Of a stretch of DNA of 64,000 nt, positions 28,742 to 38,195 are shown piece by piece; positions within the stretch are counted from its first letter, which is position 1; every line of letters starts with the position of its first letter. Position numbers and translations under genes: made by a program. This DNA comes from Ideonella paludis. Lineage in GTDB: Bacteria; Pseudomonadota; Gammaproteobacteria; Burkholderiales; Burkholderiaceae_C. The DNA lies in assembly GCF_018069865.1 (NCBI RefSeq), contig NZ_JAGQDG010000005.1:124001-188000 (forward strand), given 5' to 3'. The notes under the pieces were generated by a model. It saw only the letters and a program-made list of their open reading frames with translations, ran no database searches and was not told where the DNA came from.

Positions 28742-29566
28742 ATGTTCGCACGCTCCGGTAAAGTCACGCCTGTGAGTGCATTTCAATCTATCGAACTAAA
28801 AGCGGCTCAACGCCGCTACGAGACCGGGCTGCTGGCCCTGGATGGTGTGGATCTCAAGGTGGCCCGCGGCGAGCTGGTCAGCGTCGTGGGCCCTGCGGGC
28901 TGCGGCAGAAGCTCGCTCTTGCGGCTGCTTGCAGGCCTGGATCGGCCCAGCAGCGGCGAGGTATTGCGCAATGGCGAGCCCGCCCGCGGAGCGCTGTCCG
29001 ACGCCGGCATGGTGTTCCAAGAACCCACGTTGATGTCCTGGGCCAGTGTGGCGGTCAATGTGGAGTTGCCGCTGCGTCTTCAGGGCGTCTCGCCCGAGAA
29101 GCGCGAAGCCGCGGCGCGTGACGCTTTGCAACGCGTGGGCTTGGCCGACCTGGCGGATGCCGCACCGCGTGGCATGGACCGTGCGCAAAAAATGCGTGCG
29201 GCCTTGGCGCGTGCCTTGGTGGCCAAGCCCGCCATGCTCTTGCTGGACGATGCGTTTGCCGGCTTGGAAGATGCGTCGCGTCTGGTCTTGCAAGACTTGT
29301 TGCTGAGCCTGTGGCGCCCTGAAGGCGGCACGGCCAAGTTTGCGGCGGTGGTGGTGACCAACAACGTTGAAGAGGCGGTGATGTTGGGTCAGCGTATCGT
29401 CGTGATGGCGGAGCGCCCGGGCCGAGTGGTCGAAGAGATCAAGGTCACTGGCACCGCCAAGCGCGATGCCAGCTTCCGGGACTCTGCGGCCTTCAGCAAA
29501 GCCTGTGAAAAGGTGCGTGCTGCTTTGGCACGGGTGTCTGCGCCCACAGAGACCATCGCCGGTTAA
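28742..29566 (+). CDS. Degenerate NitT/TauT-type ABC ATPase, orphan
   Basis: 274 residues with the fold of nitrate/sulfonate-type ABC ATPases (LALDGVDLKVARGELVSVVG, VFQEPTLMSWASVAVNVELPL) but key ATPase residues are altered. Walker A reads GPAGCGRSS, so the essential Lys is Arg56; the residue after Walker B Asp169 is Asp170 instead of Glu; the LSGGQ signature is replaced by MDRAQ (145-149); the H-loop His is Asn207. No permease or binding-protein gene is adjacent. Start ATG 28742 or GTG 28772, the latter leaving more room for divergent promoters. It may be a non-hydrolytic relative with a regulatory role, or a decaying gene. It ends at a strong terminator. Confidence 0.85.
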   Translation: MFARSGKVTPVSAFQSIELKAAQRRYETGLLALDGVDLKVARGELVSVVGPAGCGRSSLLRLLAGLDRPSSGEVLRNGEPARGALSDAGMVFQEPTLMSWASVAVNVELPLRLQGVSPEKREAAARDALQRVGLADLADAAPRGMDRAQKMRAALARALVAKPAMLLLDDAFAGLEDASRLVLQDLLLSLWRPEGGTAKFAAVVVTNNVEEAVMLGQRIVVMAERPGRVVEEIKVTGTAKRDASFRDSAAFSKACEKVRAALARVSAPTETIAG

Positions 29567-29611
29567 GCGCTTGCGCCAGCGCTGCGTGCTGGCGCTGCTC
29601 TCTCCATCAAA

Positions 29612-29639
29612 ACAAAAGGCCGCTTTCGCGGCCTTTTGT
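29612..29639. terminator. Bidirectional Rho-independent terminator
   Basis: Perfect 12-bp stem ACAAAAGGCCGC / GCGGCCTTTTGT around a TTTC loop, with A-rich and T-rich ends on both strands. Separates the ABC ATPase gene from the convergent TonB-dependent receptor. Confidence 0.92.
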
Positions 29640-29654
29640 CGTGGCGCCAAGGGC

Positions 29655-32444
29655 TTACTTGAAGCGGTATTGCGCGCTCAGGTAGAAATAGCGGCCACGC
29701 GGGTCGGTGTAGCTGGGGTCGTAGCCGGAGATGAAGTGGTAGGCCTGGTTGGAGAACGGCGGTGCGGTGTTTAACAGGTTTTGCACGCCCGCCCGCAGGA
29801 CCAAGCCCTTGCTGGCTTCCCAACTGCCCGAGAGGTTCCACAGCGAGTAGGCCTTGACCCGGTTGTTGTCCACAATGCTGCCGGTGTTGGTGTCGATGGC
29901 GTTGTTTTGGTCCTCGTAGCCCGACAGATAGCTGTTGGACAGGGTCGCACCCCAGTCACCCGACTCCCAATCCAGGCTGATGGTGTGCCGCCAGCGCTGC
30001 ACCACGCCGTCGTTCACAAACTTGCCCAAGTTGCTGATGTAAGGGTCGCCGTTGCCGGTCTGGCGCTTGGACGACAGGGCCAGGGTGCCGTTCAAGCGTG
30101 CGCCGAAGGTGCCGATGCTGGTTTTGAGGCCCCGCAGGTTCAGGCCAATGTCCAAGCCGCTGGCCTTTTCGCGACCCCGGTTTTGTTTGTTCAACTCGAT
30201 GAAGCAGATATCAATGTCGTCTTCATAGTAGTCGCATAGCCCTTCGTCCTCACCGTAACGGTGCACTAGTGACTCGTACTTGGCTAGATTACCCAAGATG
30301 ACATCGACACCCAAGGTGCTGATGAGGTCTCGCTTCTCGATGTTCCAGTAGTCCACGCTGAGGCTGAATTGCTCATTGGGCTCGAACACCGCGCCCAGGG
30401 AGAACTGCTTGGATTTTTCGGGCTTGAGTTGAGGGTTAGAGTAGGTGCGGGTTTCCCATCCATCAGCGCAGTCAGTTAAGGTTCCACCGGTTTCTAGGCA
30501 CTTGGGATCTGCGATGGTGGCGGCCTCACCGGTTGCTAATGGACGATAGAGGTCTGTCATCGAAGGCGCGCGGAAGCCTGCGCCCACCGAGGCGCGCAGC
30601 AGCACCTCTTTGCTAGGCACATAGCGCAGGCCCAGCTTGGGGCTGGTGGCACTGCCGGTGACCTGATAGCGCTCGTGGCGCGCGGCCAGTTGCAGCTCCA
30701 GTTCTTTGCTCAAGGGTGCGCTCAACTCGGACCACACCGCTGAAACATTGCGGCTGCGGCGGAAGTCGGCATCCGGCCCCTGCGAGCTTTCGCCCAAGAT
30801 GGAATCTGCGGCCAACTCAGGCGACTGGTGATACTCCTGCGACTCACGACGCAACTCAGCGCCCACGGCCAAGGCGAGGTTGCCGCCTGAGAGCTTCATC
30901 AGGTCGCGGCTGCCTTTGACATCCAGGCTGGTCATGGTGCCGGTGGCGCGGCGCACTTCGCCGCGGAATTGGGAGGCTTCGTAGACGGCGAGGCCAGCCG
31001 CGCTGGAAGGACCGAACAGGTTGATGCTGCCGTTATCGATGCCGTCCAGCACCTTTTGCTCGATCAGGTAGCCGTTATGGTCGCGGTCTGACACCTTGTT
31101 CACGCTGTGGTTCACACCGACCTCGTAGTCCCAGCTCGCCAGTGTGCCGCTAGCCCCCAAGACCAGGCGCTGGCCAGTGGAGACCAGCTCGCTGGTGCGT
31201 TTGCCGGCTTCGCTCAGGCGGGCGCGGACCGTGACGAACTCTCCACCATTACCTAATGTATCGAGGCCAGTGTTTTCGAGGCCTGGAATCTTGCGGTAAT
31301 CAACTTCGAAGTCTTGTCGATTGGGCGTGCCAACGTAGTAAGAATTTGATCGCATCAGCGCGGCTTCGGCAAAGAGTTGGTGGCCGCCTCCGATGTCCAA
31401 GACCCCTCGACCAAACAGACTGGCCTTCTTGGTCTCAGGGTAGAGCTCCAGCTCTCTCATGTAGTCGTATGTGCAGGCTAAATCTCCACCAATGCCGGTG
31501 GGCAAGTACAGACTAGAAGGCGGGTTGCACACATCATTCTTGAGTTGAAGATTGATGGTTCGGTTGCTGAACTTGTCATCATCGAAAAAGTAGGGTTTGC
31601 CATTAACCAATAGAGTTCCGCGTTCGGAGATGCGTGCGGCTTGGGCTGAAGACAACCTCAGGTTGGCGGGGAAGGGCACCCCAGACAGCAGGTGAGGGAG
31701 CCGCTCGGGGATCTTCAAATCACTGATGAACTTGCGCTGCGAGGTGTCCAGGCGGCTGGTGGATTGAACGTCCAGCACGCCAAACACATTGAAACCGTCT
31801 TTGCTGAAGTCTCCCCAGCCGCCCGCCACGGAGGCGCTGCGCTTGCCTGCACCGCCCTCTTGGGTGTTGCCGACCAAGGCGTTCACTTCGACGCCTTGGT
31901 AGTCCCGGCGCGTGATGAAGTTGATCACCCCACCAATCGCGTCACTGCCGTAGAGGGCGGAGGCGCCATCGAGCAGGATCTCTACGCGCTGAATGGCGGC
32001 TGCGGGGATGTTGTTCAGGTCCACACCGACGCTGTCGCCTGGCGAGGCAAAGTTGGCCAGGCGGCGTCCATTCAGCAGCACCAAGGTGGAGCTCACCCCC
32101 AGGCCGCGCAAGTTCGCGCCATTGAAGCCCATTTGGTCGCGAAAGCCGCCGGTGCCGATGCTGACGCCGTCGGTCAGGTTATTGGCACTGGCGCTGATGC
32201 GCGACAGGATCTCAGAAGCGGTGGTCAGACCCGCCTTGTTGATCTCGTCGCGCGAGATCACCTGCACCGGCAAGGCGCTTTCACCGTCAATGCGCTTGAT
32301 GGCCGAGCCCGTCACTTCCACCCGCTGCGTGGGGGCGGTGTCTTGGGCCAGGGCGGCCAGCGGCAGGCTGCTGGCCATGGCCAGCAAGGTGGCGCGGGCC
32401 GTGGTGCTCAATCGGAGGGGGCGAGAAGAGATGCGCAAGGCCAT
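29655..32444 (-). CDS. TonB-dependent outer-membrane receptor
   Basis: 929 residues. A signal peptide (to about LAALAQD) is followed by a TonB-box-like region, a plug domain (ALPVQVISRDEINKAGL, ANLRGLGVSSTLVLLNGRR, EILLDGASALYGSDAIGGV) and a 22-stranded-type barrel ending with the aromatic C-terminal strand YFYLSAQYRFK. The plug lacks the extra N-terminal signalling domain of FecA-type receptors. It belongs to the large-substrate (peptide/oligosaccharide-like) group by its length and plug sequence, which is a judgement. Its start faces the exported cyanophycinase 190 bases away, so the likely cargo is cyanophycin oligomers or dipeptides. Expression is probably shared with that operon. Confidence 0.9.
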   Translation of the reverse strand: MALRISSRPLRLSTTARATLLAMASSLPLAALAQDTAPTQRVEVTGSAIKRIDGESALPVQVISRDEINKAGLTTASEILSRISASANNLTDGVSIGTGGFRDQMGFNGANLRGLGVSSTLVLLNGRRLANFASPGDSVGVDLNNIPAAAIQRVEILLDGASALYGSDAIGGVINFITRRDYQGVEVNALVGNTQEGGAGKRSASVAGGWGDFSKDGFNVFGVLDVQSTSRLDTSQRKFISDLKIPERLPHLLSGVPFPANLRLSSAQAARISERGTLLVNGKPYFFDDDKFSNRTINLQLKNDVCNPPSSLYLPTGIGGDLACTYDYMRELELYPETKKASLFGRGVLDIGGGHQLFAEAALMRSNSYYVGTPNRQDFEVDYRKIPGLENTGLDTLGNGGEFVTVRARLSEAGKRTSELVSTGQRLVLGASGTLASWDYEVGVNHSVNKVSDRDHNGYLIEQKVLDGIDNGSINLFGPSSAAGLAVYEASQFRGEVRRATGTMTSLDVKGSRDLMKLSGGNLALAVGAELRRESQEYHQSPELAADSILGESSQGPDADFRRSRNVSAVWSELSAPLSKELELQLAARHERYQVTGSATSPKLGLRYVPSKEVLLRASVGAGFRAPSMTDLYRPLATGEAATIADPKCLETGGTLTDCADGWETRTYSNPQLKPEKSKQFSLGAVFEPNEQFSLSVDYWNIEKRDLISTLGVDVILGNLAKYESLVHRYGEDEGLCDYYEDDIDICFIELNKQNRGREKASGLDIGLNLRGLKTSIGTFGARLNGTLALSSKRQTGNGDPYISNLGKFVNDGVVQRWRHTISLDWESGDWGATLSNSYLSGYEDQNNAIDTNTGSIVDNNRVKAYSLWNLSGSWEASKGLVLRAGVQNLLNTAPPFSNQAYHFISGYDPSYTDPRGRYFYLSAQYRFK

Positions 32445-32638
32445 GGGCTTTCTCCAAGAATGTGAGACTTGTCATGAACGACGATGCAGTGTCCCTAGCT
32501 TGTCAGGAATCCTGGCCCGCAACCTCGGGATCGTCACGCTTCGATGGTAAAACCAGAACTCCTCATTCAGCCTGACGGCAGCGCGGCTGTTGCGTTTGGG
32601 CTGATGTGCAAAACGAGAATTGACAAGGGTGAGTGACT

Positions 32639-33928
32639 ATGTGGCAGACGAGCGCGGCGCGCAGGCGTTGTTTGGTGGGTTTGCTGGCAGGGGCGCTGTG
32701 GGGCGCGGCAGCCGTGGCGCAGCCCAGTGCTGCGGCCAGCAGCAAGACGGCGCCGCCCCAGGGTTATGCGGTCATCATTGGTGGCGCCCTGAAGGCGGAT
32801 AACGAAGATGTGTGGGCGCGCATGGTGGAGCTCTCCGGCGGCAAGGGCTCGCGCTGGGTGGTGTTTGGCACCGCCTCGGGCAACCCTGACCAAACGGCGC
32901 GCCGCGCGGCCGACATGCTGACCAAGCGAGGGGCGGTGGCGGAGTCTTTGCCCGTCGCACCGCAACTCAAGTGGGTGGATCTGGACAAAGCGGTGAGTGA
33001 CCCGGCATTGCTGGAGACCGTCAGCAGCGCCACGGGCGTGTTCTTCACCGGCGGGGCGCAAGAGCGCATCGTTGACACCTTCGCCCCCGGTGGTCGCACC
33101 ACCCCCATGCTGGAGGCCATTTGGGGCGTCTATCGGCGCGGCGGCGTGGTGGCGGGCACCTCGGCGGGGGCGGCCATCATGTCCACCGTGATGTTCCGCG
33201 ACGCGCTCTCTGTGTTGGCCGTGATGAAGGGCCAGTTGCGCGACGGCAAAGAGGTCGACCGTGGCCTGGGCTTTGTCGGCCCCAACTTGTTTGTGGACCA
33301 GCACTTTCTCAAGCGCGGCCGCTTTGGCCGGATGATCCCGCTGATGTTGGCCAAGGGCTATAAGTTGGGCCTGGGCATTGACGAGAACTCGGCCGCCATT
33401 GTCCAGGGTGACATGATTGAGATCATCGGCGCCAAGGGCGCGCTGCTGGTGGACTTGAACGATGTGCAAACCAACCCGGCCATCGGGGCACTGAATGCCA
33501 CGGGCATTCGGCTCAGCTACCTGGACCGCGGGGATCGCTACGACCTGGGCTTGCACAAGGTTTTGCCCTCGGCGCGCAAGCTGCGAGGCAACAAGCTGGA
33601 CCCGAACGCCGCCAACTACAAGCCGGATTTCACCAACGACCCCTACTACACCGACATGCTGGGCGACACCACCATCAGCAATGCCATGGGCGTGTTGATG
33701 GACAGCACCCAAAAGGAGGCGCGTGGCATGGCCTTTGACCCTAAAGCCCAGCCGTCCGACGCCACCGCCGACCTCGGGTTTTCCTTCAGGCTCTACAAAG
33801 GAAAAGACAGCATCGGCTGGTACTCTGACGAGTTGGGTGCCGATGAATACACCGTCTCCAATGTCTACCTTGACATCATGCCGGTGCGCATGAGCCGCCC
33901 GCTGTTCACCCCTTGGTCTGGTCGCTAA
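32639..33928 (+). CDS. cphE: Exported cyanophycinase (CphE-like)
   Basis: 429 residues, S51-family peptidase cutting the polymer multi-L-arginyl-poly-L-aspartate to beta-Asp-Arg dipeptides. The N-terminal ~30 residues (RRRCLVGLLAGALWGAAAV) form a signal peptide, marking a periplasmic or secreted enzyme rather than the intracellular CphB. Motifs: VIIGGALK, VVFGTASGNP, VFFTGGAQERI, the nucleophile Ser175 in VAGTSAGAA and DRGLGFV. A C-terminal extra domain follows the ~270-residue catalytic core. Start ATG 32639 has GGGTGA upstream (GTG 32633 also in frame). It heads the aot-like operon. Confidence 0.88.
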   Translation: MWQTSAARRRCLVGLLAGALWGAAAVAQPSAAASSKTAPPQGYAVIIGGALKADNEDVWARMVELSGGKGSRWVVFGTASGNPDQTARRAADMLTKRGAVAESLPVAPQLKWVDLDKAVSDPALLETVSSATGVFFTGGAQERIVDTFAPGGRTTPMLEAIWGVYRRGGVVAGTSAGAAIMSTVMFRDALSVLAVMKGQLRDGKEVDRGLGFVGPNLFVDQHFLKRGRFGRMIPLMLAKGYKLGLGIDENSAAIVQGDMIEIIGAKGALLVDLNDVQTNPAIGALNATGIRLSYLDRGDRYDLGLHKVLPSARKLRGNKLDPNAANYKPDFTNDPYYTDMLGDTTISNAMGVLMDSTQKEARGMAFDPKAQPSDATADLGFSFRLYKGKDSIGWYSDELGADEYTVSNVYLDIMPVRMSRPLFTPWSGR

Positions 33929-33967
33929 TGCCCTGCGCAATGCTTGCCTTTTGAAGGAGCTTTTCCC

Positions 33968-34744
33968 ATGCAAAGACGTCACCTCTTCACCGCCTTGACC
34001 CTGGCTTGTGCCGCGCTGGCCGCGCAGGCGCAAGCCCCCGATTGGAAGATAGTTCGCATCGGTGTGGAGGGTGCCTATCCCCCGTTCTCGGAGGTGGGCA
34101 CGGATGGCAAGCTCAAGGGCTTTGACATCGACATGGCCATGGCGCTGTGCGCCGAGATGAAGGCCGAGTGCACCTTGGTGCAGCAGGAGTGGGACGGCAT
34201 GATCCCGGCGCTGCAGGCGCGCAAGTTCGACGCCATCATCGCCTCCATGGCCATCACCCCCGAGCGTCAAAAGCAGGTCAACTTCACGGACAAGTACTAC
34301 AACACCCCGCCCGCATTTTTTGGCAAGGGTGGCGCGCGGGACATCAGCCCGGCCGCGCTGAAGGGCAAGAAGATTGGCGTGCAGCGCTCCACCAGCCATG
34401 ACCGCTATGCCGCCGCTTACTACAAAGACAGCGAGATCGTCCGCTATGCCAAGCAAGACGAGGCCTTTCTCGACTTGGCCGCGGGTCGCATCGATGTGGC
34501 CTTGTGCGACCAAGTCGCCGGCACCGACGGCTTTTTAAAGAAGCCGGCTGGCAAGGGCTTTGGCGTCTTGGGTCAGCCCAAGGATGACCCGGCCATCTTC
34601 GGCTCGGGCTCTGGCATTGCAGTGCGCAAGGCCGACGCCGCCTTGCAGCAAAAGTTCAATGCGGCCATTGCCGCGGTGCGGGCCAACGGCACGTACAAGA
34701 AGATCCAAGACAAGTACTTCGATTTCGACATTTACGGCAAGTAA
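33968..34744 (+). CDS. aotJ: Amino-acid ABC transporter substrate-binding protein (AotJ-like)
   Basis: 258-residue periplasmic family 3 binding protein. Signal peptide MQRRHLFTALTLACAALAAQAQA, then RIGVEGAYPPFSEVG, GFDIDMAMALC, DGMIPALQARKFDAIIASM and FTDKYYN, the usual hinge and ligand motifs of Arg/Lys/Orn/His binding proteins. Start ATG 33968 with GAAGGAG upstream. Gene order matches Pseudomonas aotJQMOP, whose transport system takes up arginine, ornithine and beta-Asp-Arg. Confidence 0.9.
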   Translation: MQRRHLFTALTLACAALAAQAQAPDWKIVRIGVEGAYPPFSEVGTDGKLKGFDIDMAMALCAEMKAECTLVQQEWDGMIPALQARKFDAIIASMAITPERQKQVNFTDKYYNTPPAFFGKGGARDISPAALKGKKIGVQRSTSHDRYAAAYYKDSEIVRYAKQDEAFLDLAAGRIDVALCDQVAGTDGFLKKPAGKGFGVLGQPKDDPAIFGSGSGIAVRKADAALQQKFNAAIAAVRANGTYKKIQDKYFDFDIYGK

Positions 34745-34759
34745 GCGGAGTCGGGGACC

Positions 34760-35446
34760 ATGTTGCATGGCTATGGCGCCAGCCTGTTAGAGGGCGCGCT
34801 GCTGACGCTGGCGGTGGCGCTGGGCGCCTTGGCGGTGGCCTTTGTGCTGGGTTTGATGGGCGCGGTGGCCAAGCTCTCGCGCTGGCGCAGCCTGCAGGTG
34901 CTGGCCGAGGTCTACACCACCTTGATCCGCGCGGTGCCCGACCTTGTGATGATGCTGCTGGTGTTCTATGGTGGGCAGATGGCAGTCAACAAGCTGGGCG
35001 AGCGCCTCGGCTGGGACTATGTGGACATCAACCCCTTTGTGGCGGGTGTGCTGACCATTGGTTTCATCTTTGGGGCGTATCTCACCGAGGTGCTGCGCGG
35101 GGCCTTTCTGGCCGTGCCGCCGGGGCAGCGCGATGCTGCGCTGGCCTTTGGCATGCGGCCTGGGCAGGTCTTGTGGCGCATCGTTGGGCCGCAAATGCTG
35201 CGGCATGCGCTGCCCGCACTCTCCAACACTTGGTTGGTGATGATCAAGAGCACGGCCATCGTCTCAGTGATTGGCCTTTCAGACTTGATGAGCCGCGCCG
35301 GCCAAGCCGCCGGCGCCACGCGTGAACCCTTCTTGTTTTATCTGGCGGCCGGTGCCATGTATCTGCTCTTCACCACCTTGTCGGAGTGGGGCTTTGCCTG
35401 GGCGCAGCGGCGCTTGGATGTGGGTGTTCGGCAGGTGGCGCTGTGA
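34760..35446 (+). CDS. aotQ: Amino-acid ABC transporter permease (AotQ-like)
   Basis: 228-residue inner-membrane permease of the HisQ type with about five membrane segments. The EAA loop reads DAALAFGMRPGQVLWRIVGP. N-terminal IRAVPDLVMMLLVFYG is typical of family 3 permeases. Stop and the next start overlap (TGATG), so it is coupled to the second permease. Confidence 0.9.
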   Translation: MLHGYGASLLEGALLTLAVALGALAVAFVLGLMGAVAKLSRWRSLQVLAEVYTTLIRAVPDLVMMLLVFYGGQMAVNKLGERLGWDYVDINPFVAGVLTIGFIFGAYLTEVLRGAFLAVPPGQRDAALAFGMRPGQVLWRIVGPQMLRHALPALSNTWLVMIKSTAIVSVIGLSDLMSRAGQAAGATREPFLFYLAAGAMYLLFTTLSEWGFAWAQRRLDVGVRQVAL

Positions 35447-36132
35447 TGGAGTGGGGTGTTGTTCAAGACAGCCTGCCGCAGTACTTGTCGGGCGCGTTGG
35501 TCACGCTGCAGCTCTTGGTGCTGGCGTGTGGCCTGGGCTTGGCCGCTGCGCTGCCGCTGGCCATGTTGCGCAGCCTGCCGTCGCCCTGGGCGCACAAGCC
35601 GGTGTGGCTGTTCACCTATGTGATCCGCGGCACACCCATGCTGGTGCAGCTCTTCTTGCTTTACTACGGCCTGGCGCAGTTTGAGGCCGTGCGCGCCAGC
35701 GCGCTCTGGCCCTGGCTCAGCTCGGCCTGGTTTTGCGCGGTGCTGGCCTTTGCGGTCAACACCTGCGCCTACACCACCGAGATTTTGCATGGTGCGATGA
35801 AGGCGGTGCCCGCGGGCGAGATCGAGGCCGCCAAGGCCTTGGGCATGAGCCGCTGGGTGATGCTGCGCCGCATCGTGTTGCCCTCAGCGTTTCGGCGGGC
35901 GCTGCCGGCCTATGGCAACGAGGTGGTCTTGATGCTGCATGGCACGTCGCTGGCCAGCGTGGTGACCTTGTATGACCTGACCGGCGCGGCGCGCGAGCTG
36001 AACTCGGTGCACTACCTGCCCTTTGAGGCCTTCATCACAGCGGCCGTGTTCTACGCGCTCATCACCGCTGTGCTGGTGGCCCTGTTTCGCGCGGCCGAGC
36101 GCCGTTGGCTGCAGCCCATGCTGCCGCGCTGA
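35446..36132 (+). CDS. aotM: Amino-acid ABC transporter permease (AotM-like)
   Basis: 228-residue HisM-type permease, pairing with AotQ. Contains IRGTPMLVQLFLLYYG, EILHGAMKAVP and the EAA loop EAAKALGMSRWVMLRRIVLP. Start ATG 35446 overlaps the aotQ stop by one base. Confidence 0.9.
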   Translation: MEWGVVQDSLPQYLSGALVTLQLLVLACGLGLAAALPLAMLRSLPSPWAHKPVWLFTYVIRGTPMLVQLFLLYYGLAQFEAVRASALWPWLSSAWFCAVLAFAVNTCAYTTEILHGAMKAVPAGEIEAAKALGMSRWVMLRRIVLPSAFRRALPAYGNEVVLMLHGTSLASVVTLYDLTGAARELNSVHYLPFEAFITAAVFYALITAVLVALFRAAERRWLQPMLPR

Positions 36133-36149
36133 TTGTGAATGTCTCCCCC

Positions 36150-37268
36150 ATGAAAACCGTTCATCACACCCTGATCCAAGACACACCGGGCGACCAACTC
36201 CAGCTCGTCAGCCTGCATTTTGGCGAGCCCGGGCGCGGCCCCAAAGTCGCCATTCAAGCCTCTTTGCATGCGGACGAAGTGCCGGGCATGTTGGTGGCGC
36301 ATCACCTGCGCCAGCGCCTGCTCGACCTTGAAGCCCAGGGGCACCTCCTGGGCGAAGTGGTGTTGGTGCCCATGGCCAACCCTTTGGGCTTGCGGCAGTG
36401 GGGCTTGCGCGGCTTTCAGGGCCGCTTTGACATGAACTCGGGCGAGAACTTCAACCGCCGCTATGCCGACCTCTGCGCACCGGTGGTGGCGGCTGTGCGC
36501 GACAAAGTAGGCCCCGATGCGCAAGCCAATGTGGCCCTGGTGCGCCAGGCTTTGCAAGAGGCTGTGCAGGCGCTGCAGCCGGCCAATGCGCTGGAGCACC
36601 TGCGCCAGACCTTGCTGGGCTTGGCCATCGATGCCGACGCCGTGCTCGACCTGCATTGCGACGGTGTGGCCGTGATGCACCTCTACACCACCCCCGCCAC
36701 ATGGCCGCAGGCCGAAGTGCTGGCGCGTTGCATTGGGGCGCGCGTGGCCTTGTTGGCTGAGCATTCGGGCGGCGAGCCGTTTGACGAGGCTTGCTCGCAA
36801 GTCTGGGTGGACATCGCTGAAGCTCTGGGCGCTGAGGTGCCGCTGCCGCCGGCCTGCATGGCGGCCACCATTGAGCTGCGCGGCGAGATGGATGTGCGCC
36901 ACGAACTGGCCCGTGAAGATGCTGAGGGCATCCTGCGCTTTTTGAGGGCGCGCGGTGTCTTGCAGGCTGATGACAAGCCCTTGCCTGCGCTGCTGTGCGA
37001 GCCCACGCCGCTGGCGGGTTCTATCCCGATGGCGGCACCGCATGGCGGCATGGTGGTGGCGCGGTGTGAGGTCGGCAGCCCCGTGAAGCAGGGCGAGCCC
37101 TTGATCGACGTGATCGACCCCTTGAGCGGCCAGGTGAGCACCTTGTGCGCACCGGTGGACGGCTTGTTCTTTGCCCACGACTGCAAGCGCTTTGCCTACA
37201 AAGGCATGGCCTTGGGCAAGGTGGCGGGCCGCGAGGCACAACGCAGCGGCGCGCTGCTCTCGGTATGA
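36150..37268 (+). CDS. cphZ: Cyanophycin dipeptide hydrolase (CphZ/AotO-like)
   Basis: 372-residue zinc hydrolase of the succinylglutamate desuccinylase/aspartoacylase family. Predicted zinc ligands: His and Glu in [12 protein letters not shown] and a later His in [15 protein letters not shown]; other landmarks [26 protein letters not shown] and [17 protein letters not shown]-terminal biotinyl-like beta domain ([21 protein letters not shown]) is common in this family. Published work on Pseudomonas AotO shows hydrolysis of beta-Asp-Arg to Asp and Arg; its place between the permeases and ATPase is the same as in aotJQMOP, and the upstream cyanophycinase supports this function. Overlaps aotP by 4 bases (ATGA). 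Confidence 0.85.
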   Translation: MKTVHHTLIQDTPGDQLQLVSLHFGEPGRGPKVAIQASLHADEVPGMLVAHHLRQRLLDLEAQGHLLGEVVLVPMANPLGLRQWGLRGFQGRFDMNSGENFNRRYADLCAPVVAAVRDKVGPDAQANVALVRQALQEAVQALQPANALEHLRQTLLGLAIDADAVLDLHCDGVAVMHLYTTPATWPQAEVLARCIGARVALLAEHSGGEPFDEACSQVWVDIAEALGAEVPLPPACMAATIELRGEMDVRHELAREDAEGILRFLRARGVLQADDKPLPALLCEPTPLAGSIPMAAPHGGMVVARCEVGSPVKQGEPLIDVIDPLSGQVSTLCAPVDGLFFAHDCKRFAYKGMALGKVAGREAQRSGALLSV

Positions 37269-38038
37269 GCCAAGGGGCTACGCTGCAGGTCGACAACCTG
37301 CACAAGAAGTTTGGCCAGCGCGAGGTGCTGCGCGGCGTCAGCCTCACGGCGCGCCCTGGCGACGTGGTGGCGCTGATCGGCTCCAGCGGCTCGGGCAAGA
37401 GCACCTTGCTGCGCTGCTTGAACCTCCTGGAGCAGCCGCATGACGGCCGCCTGAGCCTGGGCGAAGAAACCTTGAACCTGGTGCGCGACCGCGACGGCAG
37501 CCTGCGGGCCCAAGACGCGGCCCAACTGCAGCGCTGGCGCACGCGCCTGGCCTTTGTGTTCCAGAGTTTCAACCTGTGGCAGCACCGCACGGCCTTGGAG
37601 AACGTCACCGAGGCGCCCATCCATGTGCTGGGCCGCCCTAAAGACGAGGCCATGGCGCGCGCGGAGCAATTGCTGGCCCGGGTGGGCTTAAGCCATCGCC
37701 AGCATGTCTACCCCGCGCAGTTGTCCGGTGGCGAGCAGCAGCGCGTGGCCATTGCCCGCGCCCTGGCCATGGACCCCGAGGTGATGCTGTTTGACGAGCC
37801 CACCTCGGCCCTGGACCCTGAGTTGGTGGGCGAGGTCTTGCGCGTGATGCGCGAGCTGGCCCAGGAGGGCCGCACCATGCTGGTCGTGACCCACGAAATG
37901 GAGTTCGCCCGCGAAGTGGCCAGCCATGCCATCTTCTTGCACCAAGGGGTGATAGAAGAGCAAGGGCCACCCAGGGAGATCTTGGTTCGTCCACGGAGCG
38001 AACGCCTGGCACAGTTTCTGTCGGGCGGCGTGAAATAG
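37265..38038 (+). CDS. aotP: Amino-acid ABC transporter ATPase (AotP-like)
   Basis: 257-residue HisP-type ATPase. Walker [14 protein letters not shown]-loop FVFQSFNLW, signature [14 protein letters not shown], Walker [15 protein letters not shown] and H-loop VVTHEMEFA. Energises the AotQ/AotM permease. Last gene of the operon that starts with the cyanophycinase; no clear terminator follows. Confidence 0.93.
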   Translation: MSQGATLQVDNLHKKFGQREVLRGVSLTARPGDVVALIGSSGSGKSTLLRCLNLLEQPHDGRLSLGEETLNLVRDRDGSLRAQDAAQLQRWRTRLAFVFQSFNLWQHRTALENVTEAPIHVLGRPKDEAMARAEQLLARVGLSHRQHVYPAQLSGGEQQRVAIARALAMDPEVMLFDEPTSALDPELVGEVLRVMRELAQEGRTMLVVTHEMEFAREVASHAIFLHQGVIEEQGPPREILVRPRSERLAQFLSGGVK

Positions 38039-38195
38039 GCCGCATCATTCCTGGGTGGGTATGTGGTTTGTCGGGAACTTCAGACGGCTGCCTTCCAGCG
38101 CGCTCCTAGACTTGTGTGCCCCCCCAACCTCATTGGAGCAGCCCTAGGGGGAGGTGGACCGCAACGGTCTGGGCGTTGACCACTTAGGAGTAACT

